Part shown: piece by piece, positions 1-11,834 of the stretch | Numbering within the stretch: position 1 is the first letter of the stretch | Layout of the letters: each line of letters opens with the position of its first letter | Assembly (NCBI GenBank): GCA_024811115.1 | Contig: JAKOGH010000846.1 | Coordinates: forward strand, 62,001-126,000 | DNA: 64,000 nucleotides | Direction of reading: 5' to 3' | Source: Terana coerulea | Taxonomy: Eukaryota; Basidiomycota; Agaricomycetes; Polyporales; Phanerochaetaceae | The notes under the pieces: model-generated | Database searches by the model: none | What the model was told of the DNA's origin: nothing | Seen by the model: the letters and a program-made list of their open reading frames with translations, nothing else | Position numbers and translations under genes: made by a program

Positions 1-927
1 CGATCGGCATGGTCCACATCCACCCACAGGGAACATCAGCCGCACGGAGCAGCATTTGCATTGCGGAAGCCGATCTGTAAAAGTTTGATGTTCTTTGCCT
101 CCGGTCATGCAACTGACAGAAGACCCAGCCTATGCGAGTGGTAGCCAGCGGGGGCAAGTATGTCTTGACAAATCTCTCTCTGTCTGAACGAATTCAGACT
201 TTGAATTCGCCATTATTGGCCATTCCCGAATTGATATTCTTGAGACTGGCGAGGTAATGGCGGCATTTAAGCCAGACGGTGAGGAGACTCAGAGAGTGGA
301 CGCGTGAAGCAAACCAAGCCACGAGTCAAGCGCTCGTGCGTGGTTCCGGCGGCTATAGCTTTGTGGCATTTGATAGACGCCTATGATCAAGGATCTCTGA
401 CTCAATACCGCGCGCGTGCCCGCTGGCTTCAACGACGACCTGTTACGACCTACAACGACCAACAGACTAGCACCGTCAACGCCCTCTATCCGTCTATAAC
501 TGCTCAAACGTATGGAAAGCAAAAATCCAAGCAGCTTGCGAAGCTGAACATCCTCTAGTCCCACGCGTTCAAAGCGACATGCTTGGCTCTCCTCGTTCCC
601 GTAGTGCGTCACGTCTACGTACATAAGCAAAGCTCACGAAATATTCAATATTCATACCACTGCCACAAGGTAGGTATTTTTAGAAGACCTGGAATCGGTG
701 TGCGGATGTAAATCATGCCGATCGAGGTCCCGAGATTTGCTTCCGCTTAGGGGCTCCCGCCGCGGCGCCGGAAGCAAGCGAGATGCAAAATCTTGACGGA
801 GTATCGAGCTCACAATGGGCCTCAGAGCATATAAAAGGGGAGAAAATTCTCCTTGTTTCAGCATCAAACCCACTGCCTCAACCACTCACATCCACTCGCA
901 CTCGCACTCATACGTCTCATATAAGCA
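1..927. other. upstream region, no supported gene
   Basis: I see no conserved coding signal here. Two overlapping open frames near 289-630 on opposite strands have no recognisable domain, signal peptide or splice structure. The right-hand end is the promoter and 5' leader of the small secreted protein gene that starts at 928. Confidence 0.5.
830..837 (+). promoter_or_regulatory. TATA box of small secreted protein gene
   Basis: TATAAAAG lies 91 bases before the ATG at 928, followed by a C/A-rich leader. The spacing suits a fungal core promoter. Confidence 0.6.
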
Positions 928-1424
928 ATGCTCGCCAAGACCTTCACCACCGTGTTCGCCATTTCCGCCATTCTTGCAGTCCAGGCAGTCCCATTGCCCG
1001 AGCCGGGGAATAAACTCATGGCCGATGGAAACGGCGTGTACGATACCATCGTCGGCCAAAATAACGGCACCAGTGGTAAGTTTTTTCGGACGTGATTTTC
1101 GATCCACACTGACACGAATTCAAAATCATAGACACCTATATTGACTCCAACGGCAATGAGAGAAGCGAAAAACCAACGACCATCCATGTCGGCCTAGGCG
1201 GACCTGGAGATAACAGCTCCGATGAGAACGGCAGCGACAACGATGACTTCGAATCCCCTTCTACCGACTATAGCCACAACGATAACTACGACTATGATTA
1301 CGGTGGCAATTCATCCGAGCAGGACGACGAACCCCAACCACTTCTAGTAGGAGGGAGTAGAGCGTCATGGCTTGCGAGACGTGATCCTGGTGAACACTTC
1401 GCAAAAATAATATCAGCGCTCTAA
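928..1424 (+). CDS. small secreted Asp/Asn/Ser-rich acidic protein
   Basis: Two exons (928-1075 and 1132-1424) join in frame across a 56-base GT..AG intron and encode about 146 residues. The N-terminus (MLAKTFTTVFAISAILAVQA) is a clear signal peptide, so the product should be secreted. The mature part has no cysteines and is unusually acidic: Asp, Asn, Ser and Tyr dominate its central half, including repeated D/Y/N tracts such as NDNYDYDY. A more basic end follows (RASWLARRD). I recognise no domain. It fits the small-secreted-protein (effector-like) class, but function is unknown. A TATA box upstream and consistent splice phases support a real gene. Confidence 0.7.
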
Positions 1425-1777
1425 TCAATTATGAAAATGACAATTCATACACTGTATCCAAGACTCGTTTACGCTTGATGGGTGCGGGGCACAGAGTCTG
1501 AGTCTTCCAGTCTACTTCTTGCCACTCTGGGGCATCTGCTTGCAGCTCACTCACACAGCATGAGGTATATGGTGGGGACGTTACTGTGTTGAGATGTGCG
1601 TCGAAGAGCTCTACGCATTGGTCTACTTATGCTTCAATTCCGGCCGCACATAGATCGAGCTTGTGTAGCGTCAAAAAACACAACGTGATGAAATCCATTG
1701 CTTTGTAAGGTTACATGTTGTCTCCGCAAGCCTCTTATGTTTATTGTCTTCTGGGAATGAATGACACTAATGCGTAT
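1425..1777. other. intergenic, nothing recognised
   Basis: Convergent 3' regions of the secreted protein gene (+) and the DUF89 gene (-). I see no repeat or open frame of note. Confidence 0.5.
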
Positions 1778-4152
1778 CTAGCGGGAGAAATCAGTACTGT
1801 TCCAGAGGCGAGAGCTAGTTGCAACGTACTTTCCATTCACCCTCCACTTTTCTCCAGCCGCGTCCAGTTTGTCGCCGACCTCCTGAGGAACGCCGACTAC
1901 TACATCGGCCTTGTTGGTCCGCAAGCTCAGGATAGGGAAAGTCTCCAGCGAGCGGGCCTGACACGAGGAAATTTCAGAACTGGGCCGAGTAGAGCAAGTG
2001 TCAAGCAACTTACCAACGGCGCTGTCAAAGGGCGTCAGACACGGGCCATCGAATATCACCGGTTAGCCTTGTTAGAGTCATTCAGTCCGACATTCGAGGA
2101 AAGGGCTAAAAACAACTGACTTGCGGTAGCTTTTATGACGAGCAGAAAATCAGTGAGAGTACATACTATAGGGAGGGCGTCCTACTTACTTGAGGTCACC
2201 CTGAGCACCAGATTCGAGAGTTTAGCGGGGAACGCCAGACATCGCAGTAGTCCAGGACATACCTTGAAAATGACGAGCGAGCTACCGCTGAGATCCTGCC
2301 AGACCTTGGGTGCCCGCTCCTTCAAATCCCAGTAAGGCCATGGACCAGTCCAGAAGTTTGCCTACGCCCGCAGCTCAGCATTGCTGTACGAACTGCGTAT
2401 ACCATGCATACCTTCTCGTTTGATGCGCCAATAGCAGTGTCTGTGGGCACCGAGAGGGAAAAGACGCCCCGAGTCGATGTAGGATTGCCAGCGCGTGACC
2501 ATCTCGCGGAGGTACTTCTGCTCCTCCGGCTTGGATGGCTGGACGGGTGCGGGCGAGCCCACTGGCAGGCCGGAGTCTTGGCGCTTGGGCGAAGGGAAGA
2601 ACGTTTCGGAGAGTAAGGACGGGACCGTAGACTTGAAGTCTGACGGCGTGACATCCGAGACGAACCATGGGATCAACTTGGGGCTAAAAGTCCCTGAGAG
2701 TGAGTGAAGCTAGGCGAGCGCTGAGTACGGAGGCACCATACTGGAAGACGACTTTGGAGACATATGGAGTGTACGTGACGAGGAAGTCTGCGAAGACGAA
2801 GTCGGTGAAGAGCTGTAGTACGCGGGTAAGTTGCGTCGAGGGGGTATGCATGTGATTATACCTCAAAACCGGCTAGCAATTGTGGATTAGGCAATTAACG
2901 ATCCAGGACAGCGCAAAAAGACGAACCGTTATCCAGCACGAAGTCCACCCGAGCGTCTTTTCCTGGAGGCTTTCGAGGTACTTGATAACCTGGTCTTGGT
3001 CGTCTTTCAAGATGTACTGTAGCCTTGCGGCCTGTGCATCCTTTCCGACGGTTTGGAGAGTCGCAATGTCGTCGTGGGATAAATGCGTTAGTAGAGAGAG
3101 ATCCTGAAATATCATAAGCTTTAACCAAAGCATGCTGTGAGCGTGAAGCCTACTGTAGCATTTCCCTATGAATTTGAGCAGTCAACATGACGTCTAAAAA
3201 GCATTTTTAGTTGCTTCCATACCAAAGACACATCTGAATCATTTCCTTGAAGAGGACGGCCAGCTTGGCCGGATCATTGCGTACGACGTCCTTCTCCGCA
3301 CCAAGCTCATGAATTGTCGTAGCCAGCTCTACATGATGTGAGCCCCAAGCTAAAGCTGAAGCAAACAATTGAAATACGAACGGTATATAGCCTTGCCGCT
3401 GCTACGGAACGTTTCCTGTTTCTGCACAGAGAAAGGGTCGAAGGTACGCCAGTGTTTCGTGCCGTTGATGTAGGACCGCAGAAGCCGATAGCTGCACATG
3501 ATGAGCGCGTAGCCTCACTGTAAAAGGTATAACGTACAGGTAGCACCTGGAATTCCCGGTTAGCATCACCTCGCAGGGTTATATTACGCGGCACGCACTC
3601 TGCGAATAGCCACGGTGCAGTAAACCAAGTGTTCTTTTTATCTTGTTCCAATTGCTTTAACTCGGAGTTATACTCATTAACGTACGCTTCGCCATCGTCT
3701 GGAATAGATCTGCGAGAAATCGTTTAGAGTTTCAGAGGAATGGGATATCATAATCACTAGAGCTCACTCTAAAACGCGGTCTCTAGCCATATCATACTTG
3801 AGCTTGCTGATCTTCTCTATAATCCCCTTTCCTTCCTCTATCTTCTGCTCCGCAAGGTTGGCCTCATCGCTGCCAGCCGAAAGGGTGGGCAGTGATACAC
3901 CGATCTCGTGATCAAGTTGGTAGATGGTGTCGATGATGCCTGTCAAAATTATGGGCCACCTTTTGAGTACTGTTTCATAGCTATTCCAGAACAAAATATG
4001 CTGTAAGACTTAGCGCTAGGAGCTTTCTGCGCTGATGGCTTACCTGAACCTGTAGAGTGCTCAGGAATGGGTGCTTCATGTGCGCAATTGGGAGAACAGA
4101 CGAACCCAGATTTATCCGTAGGGTCGTATGGAGGATGCGGTGCCTGGAACAT
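1778..4152 (-). CDS. DUF89/ARMT1-family metal-dependent phosphatase, microexon-rich, frame breaks
   Basis: Spliced pieces match fungal DUF89 (ARMT1, yeast YMR027W type) proteins end to end. These are metal-dependent damage-control phosphatases acting on sugar phosphates; protein-glutamate methyltransferase activity has also been claimed. Landmarks in order: PPYDPTDKSGF, LKRWPIILTGIID, TWFTAPWLFAECYLYR, LSLLTHLSHDDIATLQTVGK, VDFVLDN, FADFLVTYTPYVSK, IPWFVSDVTP and SLRTNKADVVVG. VDFVLDN, FADFL and TNKAD are the expected metal and phosphate site. Conserved residues force microexons of 9 (3538-3546), 12 (3154-3165), 11 (2190-2200) and 9 bases (2121-2129). Single-base frame breaks appear near 3222/3165, 2960, 2480 and 2035. 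The start at 4152 fits the family N-terminus. It is divergent from the M28 gene, 233 bases away. Confidence 0.83.
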
Positions 4153-4385
4153 GCTATGGAATAAAGTGTACTACAGAGTTGATTGAGTAAATTATGGATA
4201 GTATGGGCACAGTCCGAGTCAGTACGCACTGAGTTAGATGACGGTGGTCTCAAGTCGCGAACTCAAAGCGGGGATATGACCGGCTGCCCGGCACCCTCGC
4301 CCGCGCCGATCCCTGATGCGCGCTTGAAACCATTTGATGCGCCCTTCCATATCAGGAATGGTCTGCACCCGCACTCCCGACAAGC
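4153..4385. promoter_or_regulatory. shared divergent promoter region, DUF89 / M28 peptidase
   Basis: Only 233 bases separate the two divergent start codons, so both promoters must lie here or overlap the genes. No clear TATA box is visible. Confidence 0.45.
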
Positions 4386-6228
4386 ATGAGTCGTTATCCG
4401 ACGACGGTCTCCTGCCTCTTGTTCTCACACGACGACCCCAACGACGGACGTAACGACGAAAATGCTTCCCAGTCCCTCGCACCGTTTGTGCTCCTCATCT
4501 CGAAGCAGCTGCCTCAGCAAACTGAGCCCGCTGCGTGTCTGTCGTACTACGGCTCGTCCACCACCGGAGAGTACACATTCTTTGGCACGGCCGATGAGAC
4601 GTGTCTCTCCGATTCGGTTTCGTTGCTCGAGGGTGGCAGTCTTGTAGAAACTGTGCCCGACTCCAACAGCCAGCTCGTATGGCTCGAAGACGACTCCAAG
4701 GCGGTCGAAACATCGTTGCTGCCGACAACTCCATATGACGGCGTAGGACATTTCCTAGCTAGCCTGGAGAGGGCCGTGCCCCTCAAGTTTGGAGGTGGCG
4801 AGCAGCAAGTCATTGCCAGCGGCGAATCATGGCAAGGCTTCGAGGTTCTCCACCAAGACGCTTCCTCAGCCCTCGTCCGCGTCGAGTCCTCCCTTGTCCC
4901 CACCATTGACATGCACCTCCCTCGCTTCTGGAAGTCGATGGTCCTCCCGCGCGAGCCTCGTCCGTTTGTCCCTGTCCCTGTACCCGCGGTCGAACGCGTC
5001 AAGGACATCCTGAAGCACACGAAGTTCAACCCGGTGGTCGCGTCCATCGTGAACAACATCTCCATCGCGCAGATGCAGAACGACATCCGCTTCCTCACGG
5101 GCGAAGACGGCAAGTCGGGCATCGTCTCTCGCCACTCCTTCTCGGACGGTGCCCTCACCGCCGCTAAGTGGCTGAAGGAACGCTTCGAGCAGACTGGTGC
5201 AACTTGCAGACTCGACCCATTCCTGGCCGGTTTTGCCCCGAATGTGATTTGGTAAGACCTTTCTTATGACATTGAGTATTTGGTCTGAACACTGTCAATC
5301 TAGCCAATATGCTGCGACCGTTAACACCACGGAAACCATCCTGCTCAGCGCACACTACGACAGCCGAGGATCGTTCGGCAGCACGCGTGCTCCCGGAGGG
5401 GACGACGACGGGAGCGGCACGGTTGCGCTTTTGTCCATTGCTCGCACGATCGCTCCGTACTGGTATCACATTCAAGAAGAATGTGCAGCTGGCCGCCTTC
5501 GCTGGAGAGGAGCAGGGTCTGCTTGGCTCCCGTGCTTATGCCCGTAAGTCTTAGAATGCTCAAGTCTCTTTGCCAATGCTCACGTCCTCGTAGGTGAAAT
5601 GCGTGAACAGGTGGCAAACCTCACTCTGATGGTGCAGGCCGACATGCTCGCTTACCATAAGGCCGGCGAGCCGGCACAGCTCGGTCTGCCCGATGTGTGC
5701 GTAATACTTGGCGTCCTTCATCTTCAACTGCTTACATTCTATCTGACGGGCAGGATCGGCACGCCAGAGGTTACTCAGCTCGTCGCCAACCTCTCCGCAA
5801 TTTACAGTCCCGAGCTTACTGTCGGTTACACCCCCGCGTGCTGCAGTGACCACCAGGTGAGTCTCTTCCAACCGACGATGGTGACCTCGACCAACCAATG
5901 ACATTCACAGAGTTTCCACGAACAAGGCTTCCCCGCCACCCAAGTCTTTGAGCGCGCTGGTCCAATTGCTGACCCTAAGTATCACAACAGCGGTATGCAT
6001 GATTTCTCAGTAGTACCATCGTTATATCGTTAACTGACGTGTTTGCGTACAGCTGACCTCAGCGACCGCGAGGGCTACGACTTCGACCAGATCAAGTCGA
6101 TCGCGAAGGTTCAGGTGCGCTCACTTCCTTGGTCGATCTCGTAATCTCTCTGAATGCCATGTTGTTATGTGCAGTTTGCGACGCTCCTACACTCTGCAGG
6201 ATTCGATCTCCCGGAGGACAATGCATGA
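4386..6228 (+). CDS. M28 family zinc aminopeptidase (Lap-like)
   Basis: A seven-exon gene for an M28 peptidase of the fungal leucyl-aminopeptidase type, which removes N-terminal residues using two zinc ions. The expected metal ligands appear in order: AHYDSR (His), GGDDDGSG (Asp), FAGEEQG (catalytic Glu and ligand Glu), VQADM (Asp) and PKYHNS (His). ACCSDHQSFHEQGFPA matches the family disulfide and substrate loop. Introns are short with GT..AG ends. The last exons give LLHSAGFDLPEDNA and a TGA at 6226-6228. One extra C near 5455-5456 breaks the frame between SIARTI and TGITFKKN. The family is normally secreted, but the chosen N-terminus has no good signal peptide, so the 5' end may be misread or incomplete. 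Confidence 0.87.
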
Positions 6229-7564
6229 TTTATCACGATATTTACGACATAGATTCTGTGTGCATTTGTACCACTCACCAGTGCAAGATATTCTACTAGA
6301 AGTTTTGCGAAAGCGTTGTGTTGCGTTCCTGCTGGACTTCCACAAACTCCTGCAAATTCCCGTCTGCTCAGAAGTATCCATCGTCGATGGCTTTACCGCT
6401 CTTGACATTCAGGTTACGTTCCACTTCATCAATGCCCCTTCAAGTGTTCACGAAGGGAACAGCGGGTACGGAAAGCTACAATTGCAGTGCATAGAGGTGA
6501 GAGAAGATGCTGTCGCCAAAATGACATCAATGATGCGACTTGGCATGGTATGCGTAACCTTCACTCCGTAGGGTGCACTTGGCACATAAGACGGTCTATT
6601 TCGTAATTTTGTGAGTCATCAACCACCTCGACTATACTTCGAAGTTTTATTCAAAACCCAGGCGGAAGGAGTACCGCACCGAGGGTCTCTTCGGTCGCTT
6701 GATGCCAAGGTCGAGATGAAGACGGCTCCATTTCCGAGTCCGATTGGAGTTCGGAACAGTTTTTCGCAGGAACGGTGGACGGGTAGAAGTACTTTCAGCG
6801 TGCCGACTTGTGAGTACCCTCGAAGCCACAGTATCGTCTCGCCAATGTAGCGCTAAAACCATTATAGCCTTTTGCCTTTGCAAAAGCTTATTCACGACCC
6901 CTCGGAGTTAGCTGGAGGAAGCCATGCTTCTCCTTTGACGGCACGGCAGCGCCTTGCACGGTTTTGCTACAACTCAATGTCGATTGTACGTCATCTGAAT
7001 GCCGTCAACGTGTCGCGGCGTCGGCACCGTCCTGGTTTGCTGCACCTAACAGTACTAATCAGGCTCGACATCGGGATGAATGTACCACAAGCTACTTGCA
7101 GTTGGCCCTGCGGACTCTGGTCAAGATTCAGAGGTATCGGAGAAAGTGAGTAATTATAAGGACGATGAGCATACTCTGCTCACGACGGCATTGTTCATGT
7201 ATATCAGGGGAAACATGTTCGCTGTGCGCAACGCTGGTGGTGCGAAGGTGCAAGAAGAAAACAGAAATATGGAATACTCATGACACCGCTCAATGGACGG
7301 CGTAGTTGCGCCGCCTACGCCGAGTACCCTCATTTTGCCTTTATACGACGAAGACCTGGTGCCGTGCTCCGGGGCTCTCACAGGTCGCGGAAGCGAGCAC
7401 GTGCATGCCGCCTGCAAGCATATGTCGCAAAACATTGTACATGCTCAGCGGATGCTCCAACCAATGCCGCCGAGGATGGATGCACTGCACGATATTTAAA
7501 CAGATCCAAGGAGCTGCAGTGAGCGAAAAAGTCAGACTTGCTTCAGTACCGTCCTCCTCCATCC
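6229..7564. other. gene-poor stretch, possible decayed gene; promoter at right end
   Basis: Short open fragments at about 6610-6850 and 6960-7280 are separated by plausible GT..AG sites (for example GTGAGT near 7146), but they do not join into a protein I recognise. They could be an unrecognised or degenerate + strand gene. An AT-rich element GATATTTAAAC near 7491 may be the core promoter of the methyltransferase gene at 7565. Confidence 0.35.
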
Positions 7565-9005
7565 ATGGCTCACACCACTCTCGAATCAGTCGAACTCATC
7601 AACAAGCGCATGCCTCCGGCAGGAGCGACGGTTTCACAGGACAGCACTCGTCAGGCCATCCTGCGTGGCCTCAACGCTTCGTCGTCGCTGGAGTCCGCGC
7701 GCACCAAAGCGGTCCCCAAGACTCTACCCCCGGTCCGTCTGTCCTCTGCGTACAATACTCCGTGCCCCGCTAACTCGGATGGCGCACTGTTTTAGAAATG
7801 ATATACGACGAGCGCGGGCTGCAGATCTACGCCGTGCGCAGCCAGAAGGCGAACTACTATCCGTTCCACGCCGAGCTGGAGATTCTGCAGCGCTGGGCGG
7901 GAGAGATTGTAAGTCGCGCACCGTGATGGGGTATGCGCGCGCGTGCTGACTGGAACTGGATGCAGGCGGCGAGAATGCTCCCGTCTAACGGTGGCCCGGG
8001 GCGACAGGTGACGCTTCTTGAGCTGGGAGCTGGGTAGGTCCAGTATTAGCCGCTGCTCTCCTGAACAGCTGATGCAAACGGGTCTTATTAGCTCTCTAAA
8101 GAAGATCACTCATCTTCTCGCCGCTGTGCAAAACCTTATCCCCGAGTCCTTGGACGCTGCAGCGTACTACGCCGTGAGTCGCCCTGCACTACCTCCCCTA
8201 CACTCGACTGATGCACTGCAGCTCGATTTAGATGAAGCAGAGCTGCGCCGCACGCTCGCGGAGTTGCACGCATCCCACGCGGCGGACGTTGGCGCAGCGA
8301 CCGACGCCAAGCTCGCCGCCAAGGGCGTCGTCGCGGACTACAACGACCCGCTCGACTGGATCACGTCGCTCGGCGTGCCGGGCGGGCGCACCGTCGTGCT
8401 GCACATGGGCGCGACGCTGGGCAACGTCCCGCCGTCGGCCGCGCAGGCATTCCTGGCGCGCGTGGCGGCGAGCGCGCTGCGGCCGGGCGACATGCTGCTC
8501 GTCGGGCTCGACGGATGCCGCGAGGCGGCGCGGGTGCTGCGCGCGTACGCGGACGTCGACGGGCTGGCGACCGCGCTGTACCGGAATGGCCTGGCAAACG
8601 CGGCACGGCAGGTGGGGGCTGGAGGGGGTGCTTGATCCGGCGGATTTTGACTACCACGCCGTGTACAACGAGGACGAACGGCGGCATGAGGTTTGTTCCT
8701 AATTGCGCTGCTATCGTTCACACTGACGGAGGTGAATACCGTTCACAGCGGTACCTGCGCGCGCGTCGGAAAGTAGAGTTCGAACTCCCTCAACTGGCGA
8801 CTCTCCGCGGCTGTGGATCTCATTTGATGAAGGCGAGCTGGTACTGCTCGGCGTCTCATACAAGTACAGTCCCCAGCAGACGACTAAGTTGTTCAAGGCG
8901 GCGGGTTTGGACGTCCTCGACAGATGGACAGACAACGAGGGTACTTACGGTGTAACTTTACTGCAAAAGCCAGAGCAAGGTGTCAGCGGGGGTAGCAAAC
9001 TGTGA
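7565..9005 (+). CDS. EasF/EgtD-like SAM-dependent methyltransferase
   Basis: A multi-exon gene for a methyltransferase of the EgtD/EasF type (histidine- or dimethylallyltryptophan N-methyltransferase fold). The sequence shows YDERGLQIY, YYPFHAELEIL, the SAM-binding LLELGAGSLKKITHLL, YYALDLDEAELRRTLAEL, HMGATLGN, RPGDMLLVGLDGCRE, LDPADFDYHAVYNEDERRHE, RLWISFDEGE and GVSYKYSPQQTTKLF. Introns are 50-65 bases. The frame is broken at a C run (7727-7731), where one more C would restore the family motif LPPEMIYDERGL, and again near 8615 and 8800. No prenyltransferase or other alkaloid gene lies nearby, so the substrate is unknown; a role in ergot alkaloids should not be assumed. Confidence 0.82.
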
Positions 9006-9505
9006 CGCTCCGAGGCCCCTGGACCAACCTACACTGTAGAAAAGAGTGTAGTACTAAGTATCAAAGACGTAACTTCTACCAGTGATTGAGAGGTTGTTTG
9101 AGAAACTCGAGATCAATTTGACTCGTATGTTGTGCCAGGTTGTGCCGATGGGCATGCAGATGTTCGCTACATTTGTGTTCGCGGGGATAGATCTCGACTG
9201 ACGGCATAGGCGCGCTCGTGTAGCTTACCGTGAGAGCCTGGTGAGTGATACCTGTATCTTGATAGGGTGTACGGAGAAGGTTAACACGGTTTCCGGGGCC
9301 GCGCAGGTCCCCAGGTTTACGAACAACCTTGCTGAACATGTATAGGTTCTGGGATTTGCTTTTCTCCCTCCGTGCGGTGTTGTCTGTTAATTTCGTGCTG
9401 CCAATGCTATGGCTCAGTTCATTTCTCTTTTATTATAGCGGTGTTTTACTATTACAGACGATTCACGCTGCCCGACGATCGTAAAGACACGCCTCTTTCG
9501 CCGTA
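9006..9505. other. intergenic, nothing recognised
   Basis: This is the 3' side of the methyltransferase (+) and of the 9.5 kb hypothetical (-). Only short random open frames are present. Confidence 0.45.
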
Positions 9506-10043
9506 TCATCCATCGGCACATTCTATCATCCGTGTACTGCTCGTGGATTGTCGCAATAGAGTCCACAGGATCCAAGTCGGAACAGAACCACGCGCGAGTT
9601 TCCCGCGAAGAACGTAAGCACAGTCCTCCTGCTTTAGTTCAAAGCCTACAGTAATATCGTTAGCCAGGTTTTTGAAGTCCACGGAGTCTATGTCGATCTT
9701 TAGAGCGATGTACTCGTATCGGCGCAGGCTTATCCAACGCATATTGTTATCGTTCATAACCCGCATAAGGTCTTCAACGGCAACAGGCATCTTCACCTCT
9801 GCATGCATCGGCTGCACAGCCGACAGAGCCAGGAGCTCAGTTATTCGATACTGAAATGCAAGCCACTTATAAGTTATTCAGTAGGAACACGAAGACTGGA
9901 CTCCACTGCAATGGCCACGACCTCTCACCTGTGGCGCGCGGTAAACGTCTTGAGCATATGAATTCATATAATCAAAAGGCAGACCTGGGAGGATGGGCAA
10001 AAAGCCAGGGAAATGGGACCTCCCCACGATACATCGAAGCCAT
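9506..10043 (-). CDS. hypothetical protein, two exons
   Basis: Exon 1 starts at 10043 (MASMYRGEVPFPWLFAHPP) and continues to MNSYAQDVYRAPQ. A GTGAGA..TTTCAG intron follows, and exon 2 continues in phase with YRITELLALSAVQPMHAEVK, VEDLMRVMNDNNMRWISLRR and a TGA at 9506. The natural residue composition and clean splice support coding. The frame is broken once in exon 1 by a TTTT run near 9983; with three Ts it would read RSAFDYMNSYAQ. I recognise no domain, signal peptide or membrane segment. Confidence 0.42.
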
Positions 10044-10363
10044 GCTGCGATCCACGGACTAAATGCGTGAGTGCATCCCGAGTTCAGTTATAAGCTGCGG
10101 CCCACAAAACCCCGGCTCGCAGCGAAGCGGGCAGAATGACCGACAAATACAGCCTGCTGCTGAGTAAGCGAGACTTGGATTGCTTTTCAGCTTGCGCACA
10201 GCAAGCACAAGCTGTAACCCTCTACGAGGGTGTATGGTGGTGGTGGGAAAGAAACGTGCGCTGACCGCCAGACGCCCATGCTTCTGCTCACCGAAGCTCC
10301 ATCCACGCGGAGGCCCACGGGGGCTACCAACAACCTTCCACAGACTCGTCAATGCCTTCCACT

Positions 10364-10730
10364 TCATTTTGCGACCTCCGCTGTCAGCGCATCCCAGCGC
10401 CGGCAGTACCGCCCTCGTCCTTTTGACTTCCACCTGCGTTGCTGCGCAAGCCGCGAGCACAGGAGAGACGACACGACAAATCCGGTGAGAAAATCCCGGG
10501 TTGAAAAGCGAGGCGATTTTATGCATATGAGAAGCAAAGCGGCGACGGCGTCCGTCAGCACCCTGCCTATCCCACCACCCCTACTGTCCCGCGAACGAGT
10601 GTGAAGACGGATGAACAACCTTGGTGTATACATACTACGCCTCTCCGCGCGCGGTGTCACCGCTGATGTGTTGTGGACAAACTACGCGATCGATTCAAGT
10701 TACCACTTACAGTGCGGAAGATAAGTCTCT
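10364..10730 (-). repeat. dispersed inverted repeat, copy 1
   Basis: Read on the minus strand, this segment resembles 35430-35810 on the plus strand. Shared blocks include GGGACAGTAGGGGTGG, CGCCTCGCTTTTCA, GGGATGCGCTG and GAGGTCGCAAAATGAA in the same order and spacing. The copies are clearly diverged. No open frame is conserved between them, so I treat them as non-coding repeat or relic sequence of unknown class. Confidence 0.6.
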
Positions 10731-11834
10731 TTGCCGCAAAGCTCAGCACGTTCAGTGACTGTTTCCGGCGGGCATCTCAGCAGTATCTCAGACTATCTGA
10801 TAAACAACGTAGGGTCAGATCTGCATCGGATCAAGCGGATCAAATGAAAAGCAGCCCACAAATATGGGACGCACACTTCGCTCTCTCCCAGCCACACAGA
10901 CAGGCACGTACTGTGAGATCGCACCTATACGCTTGGATCTCTAACTCAAAGACGTCTGCTAGAACTTGCACGCAGATCCCCAACGCCCGCGCGCCGAGCT
11001 CACATCAAGGCTCGATATACATCGTCGTGTCCAAAGCCTGCCGCAATCCGGCACGGGAGGCGTTCGCGAGAGCGCGAGACCGTGGCATCCTGCATAATCG
11101 TGGAGTTCTCGCAGCGGCTGCGATCTGTGCTATACATAGGTGCGGGTAAGTGACTTGACCATAGTTCATCGTTCTGCGACGCTGCTGAAGCTTGAAAACC
11201 TTAGGTCGACCTCAGGCCTTGGGCCTCAGGCGTTGCAAGCCGACCTGCCAATCGGTGAAGCTTTGAAGCTTGAGCTTGAAGTTCAAAGAAGCCTATCCTG
11301 CATGGGAATGTCTCTCCTCACTACCGTGACGCCTGCCTGCCATGGCACTGGTGCATCTCGGGCATGTCCGGCGAGTAATGGAGATGCTATTTATACAGTA
11401 CAGGAGAGGCTATTTCAGACCACATCTTCTCCTTTGGCGCTCCTCGTTCAGTGCATCTCTCTCTCGCCTGCAGGCCTCATCTCAGTGGTTCCAAGAACGA
11501 TGCGTATCAAAATTGAATTGATGATGCGTGAGAATTGACGCATCATTATGTTGTAGGGCCGTGTCTATCATAAGAACACGACGCAGCCCTATCTCAAGCT
11601 GTGGTGCGCTGCGCAGCACCTCACGTTGCAGAAGATGGCGACACCCAGTCTGCCGGTCCAACGTTTGCCAACAGATAACCTCCGAAGTGAAACAGCGCTG
11701 TACAGGCGTCGCCTTGCCTCTAGTGGTCGGCCAATTTTAGCCTGCCACAGTCCTTCCCTGGGAGGCGTCGTGAATACAAGCCCTCCTTCTCGCACTCGTC
11801 CATCTCCTCCATTCCTTCACCTCCTCCCACCAAA
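10731..11834. other. intergenic, no supported gene
   Basis: A 477-base open frame (10673-11149) has no recognisable domain and a random-looking composition. A small palindrome (ATGATGCGT..ACGCATCAT) sits near 11521-11546. The right end is the upstream region of the GH79 gene. Confidence 0.45.

Noticed and set aside
7565..9005. Ergot-alkaloid gene cluster around the EasF-like methyltransferase
   Set aside because: No prenyltransferase, catalase-like EasC or other pathway gene is present within the window; EasF-type proteins are widespread in basidiomycetes without such clusters.
1778..9005. Calling the DUF89, M28 and EasF-like genes pseudogenes because of frame breaks
   Set aside because: Splice sites and active-site residues are intact and the same kind of break hits EF-1beta, so sequence error is the simpler explanation.
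10673..11149. 158-codon plus-strand open frame
   Set aside because: No domain, signal peptide or convincing start context; it begins at the edge of a non-coding repeat.
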